This document shows, piece by piece, positions 46,759-56,628 of a stretch of DNA of 64,000 nucleotides (its first letter is position 1; each line of letters opens with the position of its first letter). A model generated the notes under the pieces. It worked only from the letters and a program-made list of their open reading frames with translations. It was not told the DNA's origin and searched no databases. This DNA is from Agrypnia vestita (Eukaryota; Arthropoda; Insecta; Trichoptera; Phryganeidae): the NCBI GenBank assembly GCA_016648135.1, contig JADDOH010023066.1, forward strand, positions 118,529 through 182,528. The letters run 5' to 3'. The translations under genes were made by a program, and so were the position numbers.

Positions 46759-47299
46759 TTTCATAGAAATAGTTAAAGTTTTGTACGCGCTGCGAACTAA
46801 CGCTATTTTAATTTGAAACGAAACACGAAGTAAAAATAAAATGCGAAAATAACTAAAATCTAACACGTGACGTAATAAAATATCTAATATTCTTCACACT
46901 TATCAAATAACACAAAATATATTAAAATCGTAAATGAAGAGACTAAGATATCGAAAGTTTTCACGGAAATCACAGATATAAAAGCACAAAAAAAGTCAAT
47001 GCTGTAATGTTTTCACGCGATATATTTTCAATTCGAATAAAACACGAAGATGTAACAATTTAAGGGTACGCGCGCACTAGCGTTTTTTCGCCGCGCGGCG
47101 AAAAAACGCTGCGGCATAATGTCGCACCGCAGTGTTGTGACAAAGGGTTTTGAATCGTAGTGCGCGCACTTAGCGGCAAAATAACGCAAAATGTTACAAC
47201 TTTCTTGCGGCGCGGCGGTCATCGGCAAAAAAACGCATCTTTTTCGACGCGCACTACGCGCTGTTTCGCTGTACCATATAATATTTTATGTGAAAGAAC

Positions 47300-47438
47300 A
47301 ATGGCCACAAGCAATAATTCTGCTGATCTGGATGAAGATTTTAATATTGAAATGCTTATTAGGAAAGTTGGAAGAAGACCACCATTGTACGATATTAATC
47401 AAAAGAATATAGTGACAGAAATATTAAAACATTTCTGA
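47300..47438 (+). pseudogene. MADF/Myb-like second protein of PIF/Harbinger, truncated
   Basis: MATSNNSADLDEDFNIEML then IRKVGRRPPLYDINQKN. This is the first helix of a MADF-type DNA-binding domain, which Harbinger elements encode beside the transposase. It stops after 45 residues. Confidence 0.6.
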
Positions 47439-47583
47439 ATGGAGTATTTTTATATGTGATAGAAGGTCCAACTAGTTTTAAAAATTCATAAAAACATTTT
47501 TTATTCATTCTATAATATTGGAAGAATTTTTCGGGGTAATCGTTAAGTTCACCAAATATTTTAAAGAACTGCCCGTTGTTCAA
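47395..47583 (-). pseudogene. PIF/Harbinger transposase N-terminal fragment
   Basis: Minus strand: YPEKFFQYYRMNKKCFYEFL then KLVGPSITYKNTPFRN, matching the segment before the DDE domain of Harbinger nucleases (FRMsxxtFexLlxlvgp.I.kkdT.mR). The catalytic part is missing. Confidence 0.68.
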
Positions 47584-47602
47584 ATGATCAGCGGCATTAT
47601 GA

Positions 47603-47812
47603 CGCAGTGCGCGCGCCTGCTGTTTACGCCGCGAGTCAAAATGTCGCAGTGCGTGCGCCTACTGTTTACGCCGCGAGTCAAAATGTCGCAGTGCGCGCGC
47701 CTGCCGTTTACGCCGCGAGTCAAAATGTCGCAGTGCGTGCGCCTACTGTTTACGCCGCGAGTCAAAATGTCGCAGTGCGTGCGCCTACTGTTTACGCCGC
47801 GAGTCAAAATGT
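47603..47812 (+). repeat. five 42-bp tandem repeats inside PIF/Harbinger
   Basis: Units begin at 47603, 47645, 47687, 47729 and 47771, each containing tgtttacgccgcgagtcaaa then atgtcgcagtgcg. They differ at only a few positions (gcgcgc/gcgtgc, ctg/cta). The period is a multiple of 3, so several frames are open by chance. GC-rich. Confidence 0.93.
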
Positions 47813-48274
47813 CGCAGGTTTTTTTGCCGCGCGGCGAAAAAGCGCTAGTGCGCGCGTACCCTAAAACTCCAAAACCGGCGACAAAACTTCAACTAATCTC
47901 GTCTTTTGGCGAGATATCATAAAACATCTTTACCCTGCGCGCTGCCGTCGGCCGGTCGGGGATGTTTTATGACTTTTTATACTGTCATATAGATCATCAA
48001 AGGCCTGTGAGGGCCCTGAGCGGTCATTCCCTCAGCGTAGGTATAAAAAACACTAGCAAATGGTTAGAAAATGTTAACATTTACATAAATGACTTCCTGT
48101 CAAATTTCATAATTTTCTCTGAAATTTTTTTCGTATTTGGAATTAGCCATTTTTTCGAATTATAGGAAGCATTTTGTATGAAAATTCATTTGAGGGGGAT
48201 AAAATATGATTAAATTTTTCGAATTATACCGAATTTCGAATTATAGTTGTTTGTATTAACGAGCTTTTACTGTA

Positions 48275-48986
48275 CAAACCAACAGAAACATTTAAAAAAT
48301 ATATATATAATGGCTATAAAGGTGTACTGAAAATTATTAAATTAAAAGTTACAAGCTGCGAGGAAAAGCTTCTAAAATTTAATTGAAAAGTAAAATTATT
48401 AAACTCTCAACTTGATTATATTGTATAATAATTTATTAGTTATAAGTAAATTTAAAAAATCAAAAAACCTGACTGTAAAAACTTTAAATAAAAACTGAAA
48501 GTCCGGTAGTCTAAAATTCCGTTAAGTAATATTGAATAACTACACCATTGAAATAATTTCATGATCGATACACATCTAAAACAAATAATAAATTCTAACT
48601 AATGCGGAACATAGCGAATTTAACAGTCGAACGTGAAAAGCCTACTATTTTAAATTCGCAGATGTAAAAAGGTGAATATAATACAACTTCAATAGGAAAA
48701 TATTCAGTTTACTGTTTTACACTTCGACTATCTTACAGATTCAAAAAACAATTGATGTGCGTAAGTAAGTGAAATAGGAGAAGCATTAATGTGAAGTTGT
48801 ATACAGAAACAGTTGAAGGTGAAAACTCCAGCCACAGATTACAGATAGAATTTTAAATCGGCTTTTTAACTCCTGTGTATCGGTGGTGTAAGTAATAAAT
48901 AAGAATAATATCTATCTTATTTACCAAAACTAAATCGTCATATCAAATGACATTTTCACACCAAAATGACTAAATTAAATTGTTAT
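48275..48986. other. intergenic, no recognised element
   Basis: AT-rich; nothing recognised. Confidence 0.35.
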
Positions 48987-50221
48987 GAATAACGTTGTAT
49001 CCAACAATACTCTCATTCCGAGACAAATTGAAAAAATGAAACCAGTTACAATTTATTACATTTGATATTTTTTAAAAAAGGCAATTAAATTTGAATCTAT
49101 TGTAAAAAAAACATACTGAATCAGTGGAAAAACGTATATGAAATTTTCACAAACAACGTTATTCTGCAAAATGTTTTTTATTTATTCTGCTTTACTTAAT
49201 AATGCATATTAAAAGCAGCATGCTCATCTAACATGAATTCACAAATGTCATCGAGGTCCTTGAGCTTAACAGCCTTATTGGCAGTGGATTGGAATACATT
49301 GAAGTTAGTTCCGGCACCCTAACTGCTTGATTTTTTCCCAAACGGTAGCTAATCTTCCCCTTCTTCCACAAATAGTTGGTAGGAGGTCCATGATTCTAAT
49401 TCTTTGTGGAAGGTTCGAGCTCTGATTGTGATGGGATCATCAGTAGGTAAAGAGCTTTTACGGAACGATAAGTCTCTCGTACATACTATTACTTATCTTC
49501 GTCTATTTGCTGAAAATGGCGTCGGACATTCAATTTCTCAATACACAAGACGAGATGATTACATTTTTGATTGTAATTCAGTAACCTGAATTCTGATTGA
49601 ATATTTATATTGATATTAAAATGGAGAAAAGATCCCGGATTAAAACATTTTTGGCTCAAATTCGACCCTACGAAAAAGAACGAGGAATTAAATAAACTTT
49701 TTGTATCGGTATTATATTAAGTTACCATATAAAGAGCACTACAATTCCAGCATTATTATCAAAAAGCATTTCAAATATCAATATGGATAAATCAATTGAG
49801 TAAAATCGGTTAACGTTTGACAAAATAATATTGTCACATATGAAATTACAATATCAATCAGAACTGCCAAATCGTATACAACGTTATTCCACAAACATGT
49901 TCCGGCGGGTCAATTGCAGGTTTGATAATATTTTTTCTGGATAAACACTCCTTTCCTGCATCCTTCAACTTATTGGCTTTGATATCTTTCCAGTTTAAAA
50001 CATTAGATGTTCGTTTTCTCCCTTTATTCATGTGAATTAAACCACGCTCCACGCGCAGCGACGCCATTTTGAGAAACAATATACAATGTTCTTCCACAAA
50101 CCAATAAGTTTAAAATGCAGTCAGAAGCCTAAATATTTTTTCTTGACATATTATATAACATACCCAACATAACTGCATCAATAATTCAAATTTGACATTT
50201 GTGTTGGATACAACGTTATTC
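48987..50221. mobile_element. inverted-repeat element of unknown class
   Basis: The ends gaataacgttgtatccaaca (48987-49006) and tgttggatacaacgttattc (50202-50221) are perfect 20-bp inverted repeats 1.2 kb apart. The word acaacgttattc recurs inside near 49155 and 49876. On the minus strand, relics of coding sequence are visible. No target duplication was clear. Confidence 0.62.
49199..50097 (-). pseudogene. decayed unclassified coding relic in the inverted-repeat element
   Basis: Minus strand. The 5' piece (50097-49858) contains GRKRTSNVLNWKDIKANKLK and DAGKECLSRKNIIKPA, a basic segment of the style seen at the start of some insect transposon proteins. The 3' piece (about 49410-49199) reads NKAVKLKDLDDICEFMLDE then HAAFNMHY with two earlier stops. 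The middle is degraded. I cannot name the superfamily. Confidence 0.45.
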
Positions 50222-50490
50222 TGGGCAAGGGCTCAATTATTAAAATAAGATAAGAACTGGAACAAAAAAAATATGACTAACAACATTTTTTTGAAAATGT
50301 GAGGTAAGAGAAACATTATTTTTGCATTATTATATATTAGTTTATTTTGATTTATCTACCTTAATCTAAGCTTACTACACATTTTATATTAGCAAAATAA
50401 AATAGAAAAAAACATTCTGCACAATATCACAGATATTTTTATACAAAAAATTCATAAAAATAGAACTATAATCAAAATTACAATAAATTA

Positions 50491-50496
50491 TTTATT
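50491..50496 (-). terminator. candidate MIOX polyadenylation signal
   Basis: TTTATT on the + strand reads AATAAA on the minus strand, about 190 bases after the MIOX stop. The distance suits a short 3' UTR, but the region is AT-rich and chance matches are likely. Confidence 0.35.
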
Positions 50497-50682
50497 TATC
50501 AGAATCTTATAAGTAAAGTTATAAATTATAATTAGAATAGTTATGCATAATCAATATGCATAGTTTAATTTAATTTAACACTGGTAAATGACAACATTGT
50601 ACCCAATTAAACAGCATTTATGAATAAATTGAAATACAGTGTAATAAATAAATATGAAAACTATTTGAAAAACTATTGACTA

Positions 50683-50791
50683 TCACCATTCTATTAATCC
50701 GGGAACATATTTCTCGATAAGTGATTCATAATATGGCCACAGAGCTTCAATATCAGGTATTTTCTCACTTTTAGTGTAGAGATCATATTTG
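50683..50791 (-). CDS. MIOX: MIOX terminal exon
   Basis: Follows cttttgtag. It reads [20 protein letters not shown] then [15 protein letters not shown] and TGA at 50685-50683. It carries the last iron ligand (Asp of KYDLY). The C-terminus matches the vertebrate end Y(C/V)PGxLxW. Confidence 0.97.
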
Positions 50792-53700
50792 CTACAAAAG
50801 AAAGTACATATTATGAAAAAAATTAATATATAGGTATATTATAATATAAGATTTAATCAATTTATTTTTTGTATTAGAAGGCTTGTTATATTAATATGCT
50901 ACTAGAGGCAGCACTGCATTTGTGCACCATTATTATTCAAAGCCTTTTTTACATTCCAGGACTTTTCAGAGCCTAGAAACATTTATATACACTTACATTT
51001 ATCAAATGCGTAATGTTTTATATAGGGTGTATCATAGCATAGCAGCAAAAACTTCAGGGGGTGTTCATCATTAAATTTTGAATAGAAAATATTGTTTACA
51101 TATTGGGTGAAATGTCAACAGTTACTGAGATAAACGACATAAAAGTTTGCATTTTTTTAAAAATATTTCTGACTTATTTTCTGTATAAAGTTGGATTATC
51201 ACTATAGTAACTTTTATGAAATATTAAAAATTCATTTCATTAAATGCAAGTCAAATAAAATTATCAAAACTGTACAAAAAAATATTTTTTTCAAATTTCT
51301 GAATAAATTTTTAATACTCCATATAAGTCATTGTAGTGATAGTCCAATGTTTTACAGAATATTAAATTACTTTTTTTACAGAACATAAAACACACAAAAA
51401 TTATCAACACTACATTAGAACGGCTCAAAATTACCACATAACTCAAGCCAAAACAAAACAGGACAATCACGACTAATTTGTAACGGATTAAAATTATACA
51501 ACGACCTGCCACCGAACGATTGACTACTAATAATTTCAAAATAGAAGTGGTAAATGTGCTAAAACTCAGCCAAATATAACAAATGAGTTTGTGTCCTTGT
51601 TATTATTATATCGAAATCTTATGTAAAATGTTATCCATAGACCTTTCAGGCCTCTAACATATTTTAAATAAAAAAAAGAGAAATATTGATGTTGCTTATT
51701 TCCGTAACTTTTGACATTTCACTCAAAGAATATTTTCTGTTCAAAATTTAATGAAGAAAATGCCCCTCAAGTTTTTGCTACTAGCTACGAGACACCCTAT
51801 ATAGTTATTATCTTCATGAAATATAATTTACATAGATAGGTATGTACTTTAATAAGATTTTAAAAATTATTCAATTGAACATACTTGAATTCTAACACCC
51901 ATTTCAAAATGGATTCATCTTTTTCATTTGTCAAGTGCTTGTAGTCCCCGCCAGCGTGCCAGGGGTAAAAGGAATGGTATCTGTAATGAGGTATATTATT
52001 TTGCGATATATATAAAATATGAAAAGAGACTAATTTCTTTGATGTACACCAAGGTGCAACCGAAGAAGGGAAAAATCTCAAAAAATTTACAGAATAACAA
52101 CAATAAGTCACAAACTGAAAAATTTTGCGGAAATCTTAAAATATCAAAATAAACATAACAATAACTATTATTAATATTATTAATATTTAAAGCATTAACT
52201 AAGTAAAAATCACTACCAGATTTAAGGTCTACCGGTAGTGGTTTTTACTAAGTTAACTAACATTCTGTTATAACAACAACTTTAAAAATTGTTCAACAAT
52301 ATTATTTCTTACTTGATCATGTATAGAGCGGCTTCAGGCAGTTTGGCATTATTGTGTTTGAGAACACGGTAAAGGTATTCATCATGCCCCCATGACATGA
52401 TTACGTTATCCAGCCCACAGTGAGGTTTGTATATTCCATATTTAGAACTGTAAAAGTTAACATTGTTGAAATTTGATGAATATACATTGCAATGTTGCAA
52501 ACAAGATAAATCATAAAACAATTTTAGAGAAATGCTTCAATATTAAGAAGTTGGTTTCAGTGGCAAGATGTTTAAAGTAAAATTTATTTATATAGAATAC
52601 TGCATACTTTTTTAAAACCTTTGTCCAACACATTTTGAAAGTGAATTAATCCTATGGTTTGGTAATGTGATACATTCTTTATCATGATGATGGACCCTGC
52701 AATGGGATCCGAAATGTCGGCCGGAAAGGTCGTAGAAACACGGCAGAATATCCCAGAAAACTCAAACCAGAAGATTATGAACGACCGTGAAAACCTAAGA
52801 ACACCTGTCTTATCAATATTTGTAATATTTTAGAACCTAGCTATAATCCTTGTGCTATAAAAAATTATTGACTTGGTGGCTCCTGGAATCCTTCCCTCTC
52901 TTCTTAGGTTCAAACCTATGAACTCTTGATTACTAGGCGATTACCTTATTATTGGAGCAATAAGCACCAGCACTCTGATACATAATAGAATTTGTTTCCA
53001 ATTATTTTGCCATGGGCCCATAACCTATAATTACCTGGCGAAAACCTAAGATTGTATTTGAAAATTACTTTCATTCTAGAATTTGTTTTTTGGTATTAAT
53101 TAGCTTATGTGTACAAAATACATATCTGCTGTGCAGAACCAGAAAACATATTCTACATACTTGTCTAAATTTGATGTCTCATTGCTCAAAGATTTTTGAC
53201 AAATTTTTATTGAGTTATGCTTAAATTATGATCGCTTACTTATATCTGCTATCCTTTCCATCGGGATTATCAATAAAACTGGTGTCACGGTAGACAATGG
53301 AAGGGGCCCAGGCACACCCCACTATGAAAGTGTCCCCCACAACGCACCATTGGGGCTCAGAAAAAAAAGCCATCACCTACAAATTTAAAAAAAAATTATA
53401 CATTGGATACATCCATTTTCCTTGATTTTATAACATTGGCGGTGCAATTGATGTAAGCGGATTCTATATAGGTAATTAAATTTTTTGGGCAGCAGCTATA
53501 TTAAATTAGTCTATATTTTAGTTTCTCCAAATATTAGGTCATTTTAACATCCAAAATCATTAATTTATTTTATAACTATGTAGATATTGACTGTGGGAAC
53601 ATTTCTTTACACTACACATATACTCCTCCGCTAAGACATGAGTTCTTGACTTTTATAAAGGAAAAGCAAATGTTAGTACTTATATTTTGTATTTTAGTTT

Positions 53701-54708
53701 ACTTAATTTATACCTTTTATAATTATGTACCTAATTACTATAAATATATAAAAAAAGATTTTGATAGCTGTAAAAGAATATTTAATATCTAATTACATTT
53801 TTAAAATCAGATAAAGTTACAGTTAAAATATGTATACCTATTGCTTGACCACTATAACTTGGCGTGCAGCGACTTTGGAAGTAAAACCCGCCCCGCCCGC
53901 ACCCGGCGGTAACTCCTTGCCCTGTCATTCAGTACAATTTTCTATTTGCTCGGGAGCTGTGACATTTTGACTACCAATATACACTGAATTATTATGTCCA
54001 AAACATCCTAAACAGTCCGGGATAGTGCAAGAACAATTGCCAATGAAGTACTAAAGTTTTGCGAAGCTGAAAAAGCAAATAATGGACCGATATTACCGTC
54101 TGACAGTTTGACAGATAGAACGGCCGCCATTACGGCTTGCTTTCTTTAGTGCTGCCCGACCAAATTTCTGTTAAAGGCTAGGACACCGGTCACCGGACAT
54201 TCTGTACATTATGTATTGTGTAATAAATTTACACCCTGGCAACTTCTGGTACGCAACAGGGACGCCCGCCCTCGCATGCCAATTTATAGTGGTCACATTC
54301 TTCACCCAAAATTACAGTTATACCATTTTTCCTTTTCACAATCCATATGTTAAATTACTACAAAAATATTTTAATATGTAAAAGTTAGTTATTAATTCAC
54401 TTGAATCATGTCACTGAGATAGAAAAGAATTTTCATGTCTCAATTCGAAAGTTTGGATTCTTTAGGACACATTTATAGGTTTAAACAATATTTTCTTACT
54501 TTTCCCAAGTCATGAATTAATCCCGTCAAGTGAAACCAATCTAAGTCAGGATGTTCAGCGCGGATTCGTTCAGCTGTTTGGAAAGCGTGGACGATATTGG
54601 GAACGTCCGTGTCGGGGTCAGATTCGTCGATAAGATCATTCAGTTTGATCAGGGCATCTTTTACAGATATCTTGGCATGATTAAATTTTAGCCATTTGTG
54701 CATCTTTT
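50683..54708 (-). CDS. MIOX: myo-inositol oxygenase, 3' exons (gene span; N-terminal exons not found)
   Basis: MIOX is a cytosolic mixed-valent di-iron enzyme that converts myo-inositol and O2 to D-glucuronate, the first step of inositol catabolism. Exons on the minus strand, in order: 54708-54500, 53376-53240, 52447-52313, 51980-51885, 50791-50683. They join in consistent phase to give about 230 residues against about 285 for vertebrate MIOX. The iron ligands known from the mammalian enzyme are all visible: His in [13 protein letters not shown], His-Asp in [12 protein letters not shown], His in [12 protein letters not shown], His in [12 protein letters not shown] and Asp in EFNKYDLYTK. The missing N-terminal ~60 residues include the THQT-type segment, which I could not find up to base 64000. 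The gene is convergent with the cytospin gene. Confidence 0.95.
51019..51802. mobile_element. foldback MITE, CAGGGTG family, copy 6 (long variant)
   Basis: Ends tatagggtgtatcatagcat and gctacgagacaccctata are inverted. Arms share ttgaatagaaaatattgttt and the complement of gaatattttctgttcaaaat. It lies in the last intron of MIOX (50792-51884) and is longer than the other copies, with 300 bp of extra central sequence. Confidence 0.74.
51885..51980 (-). CDS. MIOX: MIOX exon: YHSFYPWH iron-ligand motif
   Basis: Begins after cattacag and ends ttcaa|gtatgt. It reads [19 protein letters not shown] then [12 protein letters not shown], matching FHSFYPWHTG of the family, with its His ligand. The two leftover bases complete Asn in the next exon. 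Confidence 0.97.
52313..52447 (-). CDS. MIOX: MIOX exon: WGHDEY iron-ligand motif
   Basis: Begins after ttttacag. It encodes [20 protein letters not shown] then [20 protein letters not shown] and LYMI. The family motif [21 protein letters not shown] is conserved, with the His ligand. The donor is aa|gtaag. Confidence 0.97.
52684..52800 (+). repeat. single copy of the hammerhead-like repeat
   Basis: catgatgatggaccctgcaa then tgggatccgaaatgtcgg and cggcagaatatcccagaaaa match one arm of 22462-22690. Located in the MIOX intron 52448-53239; the rest of that intron is plain. Confidence 0.7.
53240..53376 (-). CDS. MIOX: MIOX exon: GEPQW-like segment
   Basis: Follows ttgtag in phase 0. It reads [20 protein letters not shown] and [20 protein letters not shown], matching the family block [21 protein letters not shown]. 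It ends ataa|gtaagc with two bases over. Confidence 0.96.
53847..54295 (+). mobile_element. TIR element with transposase N-terminal relic
   Basis: tgaccactataacttggcgt at the left is the inverse of ggcatgccaatttatagtgg tca at the right (a few mismatches). A + strand relic at about 53995-54150 reads [20 protein letters not shown] then [12 protein letters not shown], like the N-terminus of an insect DDE transposase family. The remainder is deleted. It lies in MIOX intron 53377-54499. Confidence 0.62.
54500..54708 (-). CDS. MIOX: MIOX exon: first two iron-ligand motifs
   Basis: Starts after atttcag and ends gggaaaa|gtaag in phase 0. It encodes [19 protein letters not shown], then [20 protein letters not shown] and [14 protein letters not shown]. 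It carries three ligands: the His of VHAFQTAE and the His-Asp of HDLGK. Confidence 0.97.
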
Positions 54709-55943
54709 CTGAAATACATAATAAAAATAAAAGCTAACTGAATAAATCTTACTGTATTTTTGTTTGTGCAAAACTTAAACAAATATTAAATGAACTACTT
54801 CATTGAAAATTCAGTGTATTCTTTATTTCAATTAGTAAATCAAGATAAGAAACCTCAAAAAAAATCTTATTTTGCAGCTTAACATATTATATTGTGTAAA
54901 AATTGTTTGAAAGTTGTTTGCAAAAGATTATAAGTTATGCTAATATATAGGGTTGATGGGCCGGTTGTGGCCACTATCCCGGCCACTTGGACATTCAAAG
55001 GTGTATAAATAAGGCAATGAAAATATATTTGTTATTTTATTTATGCCGATCAATTCTTTAACATGTGTTTTGTTTTGATAAATAACAGCTATGCCGCCAC
55101 TTTTTTCCTTTGAGTATCCGTTGAACTTCTTGATGACATTTGTTAAAAATGATTAAATTCTTAGCAAAAACGATAAGGACCCGTGGATGAGTAATGTGAA
55201 AATAACTTTTTAATCACTTATGTTTGTGTTCGTGAATCAATTTATCCTGTAGAATGCAAGTCTTAGGAACATTGTTATTTAAGGTTATTTTATAATTTAG
55301 ATTATTTCTTAGAAGATAAATGCCACACGGCCACAACTGGCACAGCAATCTTACTTGTGTTCTAGTTTTGGCCATGGACATAGCCACAACTAGCTCACAT
55401 AGTGCTTTAGTTTTGGTCACCTTTTTTGAAAAATATAATTAATTAGGTATTTACGATATCCCAATTATAATAATTTCGTTGTCTTCGTAACTTTAACGTC
55501 CGTAACTTTTTTATAGTAAAATTTTTTTCAAACAATTTCTTTTTACGAGAATTTTTTTTTCGAACATTTTTAAAAAAGAACTTTGTTCAAACATTTTTAT
55601 TAATGAAATTTAATTTTTTTTTTTTAACCAAACCGAACTGACATGTAAAAGTACCATCATTTTTGATTGGTTATGGCTAGTTCGATTATAAAAACCATGG
55701 CCATAAAATGAAGTCTACTTTCCTGGAGTACCTACCTGAAATGAAAGATTCAACCAGATCTACTAAAATATTTCTAAGATTCTTATCAAAATGGTTTAGA
55801 TTAGACTAGTTGTACTGAATTATCAATGCTATATAAGATACTTAGGTGATTTAAAGTAAAAGTATTTTTTCTACTGAAAATTACACTTTTAAGGCATACC
55901 TTAACCTTTAAATCATCTAAGTATTGACTCTGAATTCGGGCCT
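54709..55943. other. MIOX intron or upstream region, no recognised element
   Basis: I searched for the expected N-terminal MIOX exon and found none. At 55891-55943, aaggcataccttaacctt and atctaagtattgactctgaa repeat the right part of 23145-23390. Otherwise AT-rich. Confidence 0.4.
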
Positions 55944-56330
55944 CAGTGATTTAAATCACGATTAAAATCAAGTGATTTAAAAAAAAATCATTGATTTACA
56001 TCAAAACTCTTTTACTGCAACCAAATTAGTCAAAAGTTGTCAAGGGACTCCCCCCGGCAAAAGTTGAGCCTTTCACTGGAGCCTTTCACAAAAAACCGCC
56101 CCTACTGATTGGTGAATAGCAAACATAATATGAAAAAATGCATAACTGAAGAAGAATTGGATACAATCAAGCAGCTTTTAAGTACAGTTGCTTCCTCCGC
56201 CGGGGTCGAAAGAATATTTTCGGCATTCAATTTGGTGCACAGCAAAATAAGAAATAGATTAGGCTCCAAGAAGGCGGCCAAATTAGTATTTCTTTTGAAA
56301 AAACAAAACTCAAACAAATTATAAAACCAA
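55944..56330 (+). mobile_element. hAT relic
   Basis: Starts cagtgatttaaatcacg, a typical hAT end (CAGTG), and ends just after the C-terminal piece of a hAT transposase. The opposite terminal repeat and most of the transposase are missing. Confidence 0.65.
56109..56324 (+). pseudogene. hAT transposase C-terminal dimerisation segment
   Basis: LLSTVASSAGVERIFSAFNL then VHSKIRNRLGSKKAAKLVFL. This is the hAT C-terminal motif (P.SSA.vERvFS..g.v...R.rL...k...l). The frame opens abruptly, so only the last ~70 residues survive. Confidence 0.87.
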
Positions 56331-56628
56331 TAAATACATAAACATCTAAGTTATATGTAAGTAAATATTAGTGACTACGTCTGCGGTCAAAACCCAAATG
56401 GTTTTATGTTAATTTATTGTCTTTTTTTATTTTTCTTGTTAATTTTTTGTTAAATATGGCAAAATGCTATTGTGTTCTTTAAAATTTATCGACTTTTAGA
56501 AGAACTTGTTGATTTTCGTTAATTTTATAATATTGTTTGTTTTTTTTTTTTTTTTAAATTTAATGGCTTGTCACCCAGTAAAAGGATGTTATTGCCAAAA
56601 ACTAGTCAATAGATCATCGACATAAACA

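Larger units (their letters stand above)
47064..47861. mobile_element. PIF/Harbinger-like element, internally deleted
   Basis: Terminal inverted repeats of about 45 bp, gggtacgcgcgcactagcg at the left and the complement of cgctagtgcgcgcgtaccc at the right, each continuing into a tttttcgccgcgcggcgaaa palindrome. TAA flanks both ends (47061-47063, 47862-47864), the 3-bp TWA duplication of this superfamily. Remnants of both usual genes are present on opposite strands. Confidence 0.86.
46319..48272 (-). mobile_element. Tigger/pogo-like relic interrupted by PIF/Harbinger
   Basis: Left end cgtaaaagctctttaatacg and right end cgagcttttactg are inverted, with TA on both sides (46317-46318, 48273-48274). 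The minus strand keeps a relic of the transposase HTH. The 798-bp element at 47064-47861 is inserted inside, leaving about 1.15 kb of Tigger. Confidence 0.72.

Noticed and set aside
47603..47812. CRISPR-like array
   Set aside because: The 42-bp units are contiguous with no spacers, in a eukaryotic DNA transposon.
47518..47922. Repeat-bearing open frames on both strands (for example VYAASQNVAVRAP units)
   Set aside because: They arise because the 42-bp tandem unit is a multiple of three with no stop in several frames; they are part of the PIF/Harbinger element.
55214..55420. Minus-strand frame considered as a missing MIOX exon
   Set aside because: No THQT-like or TYxxMH segment and no suitable splice phase.
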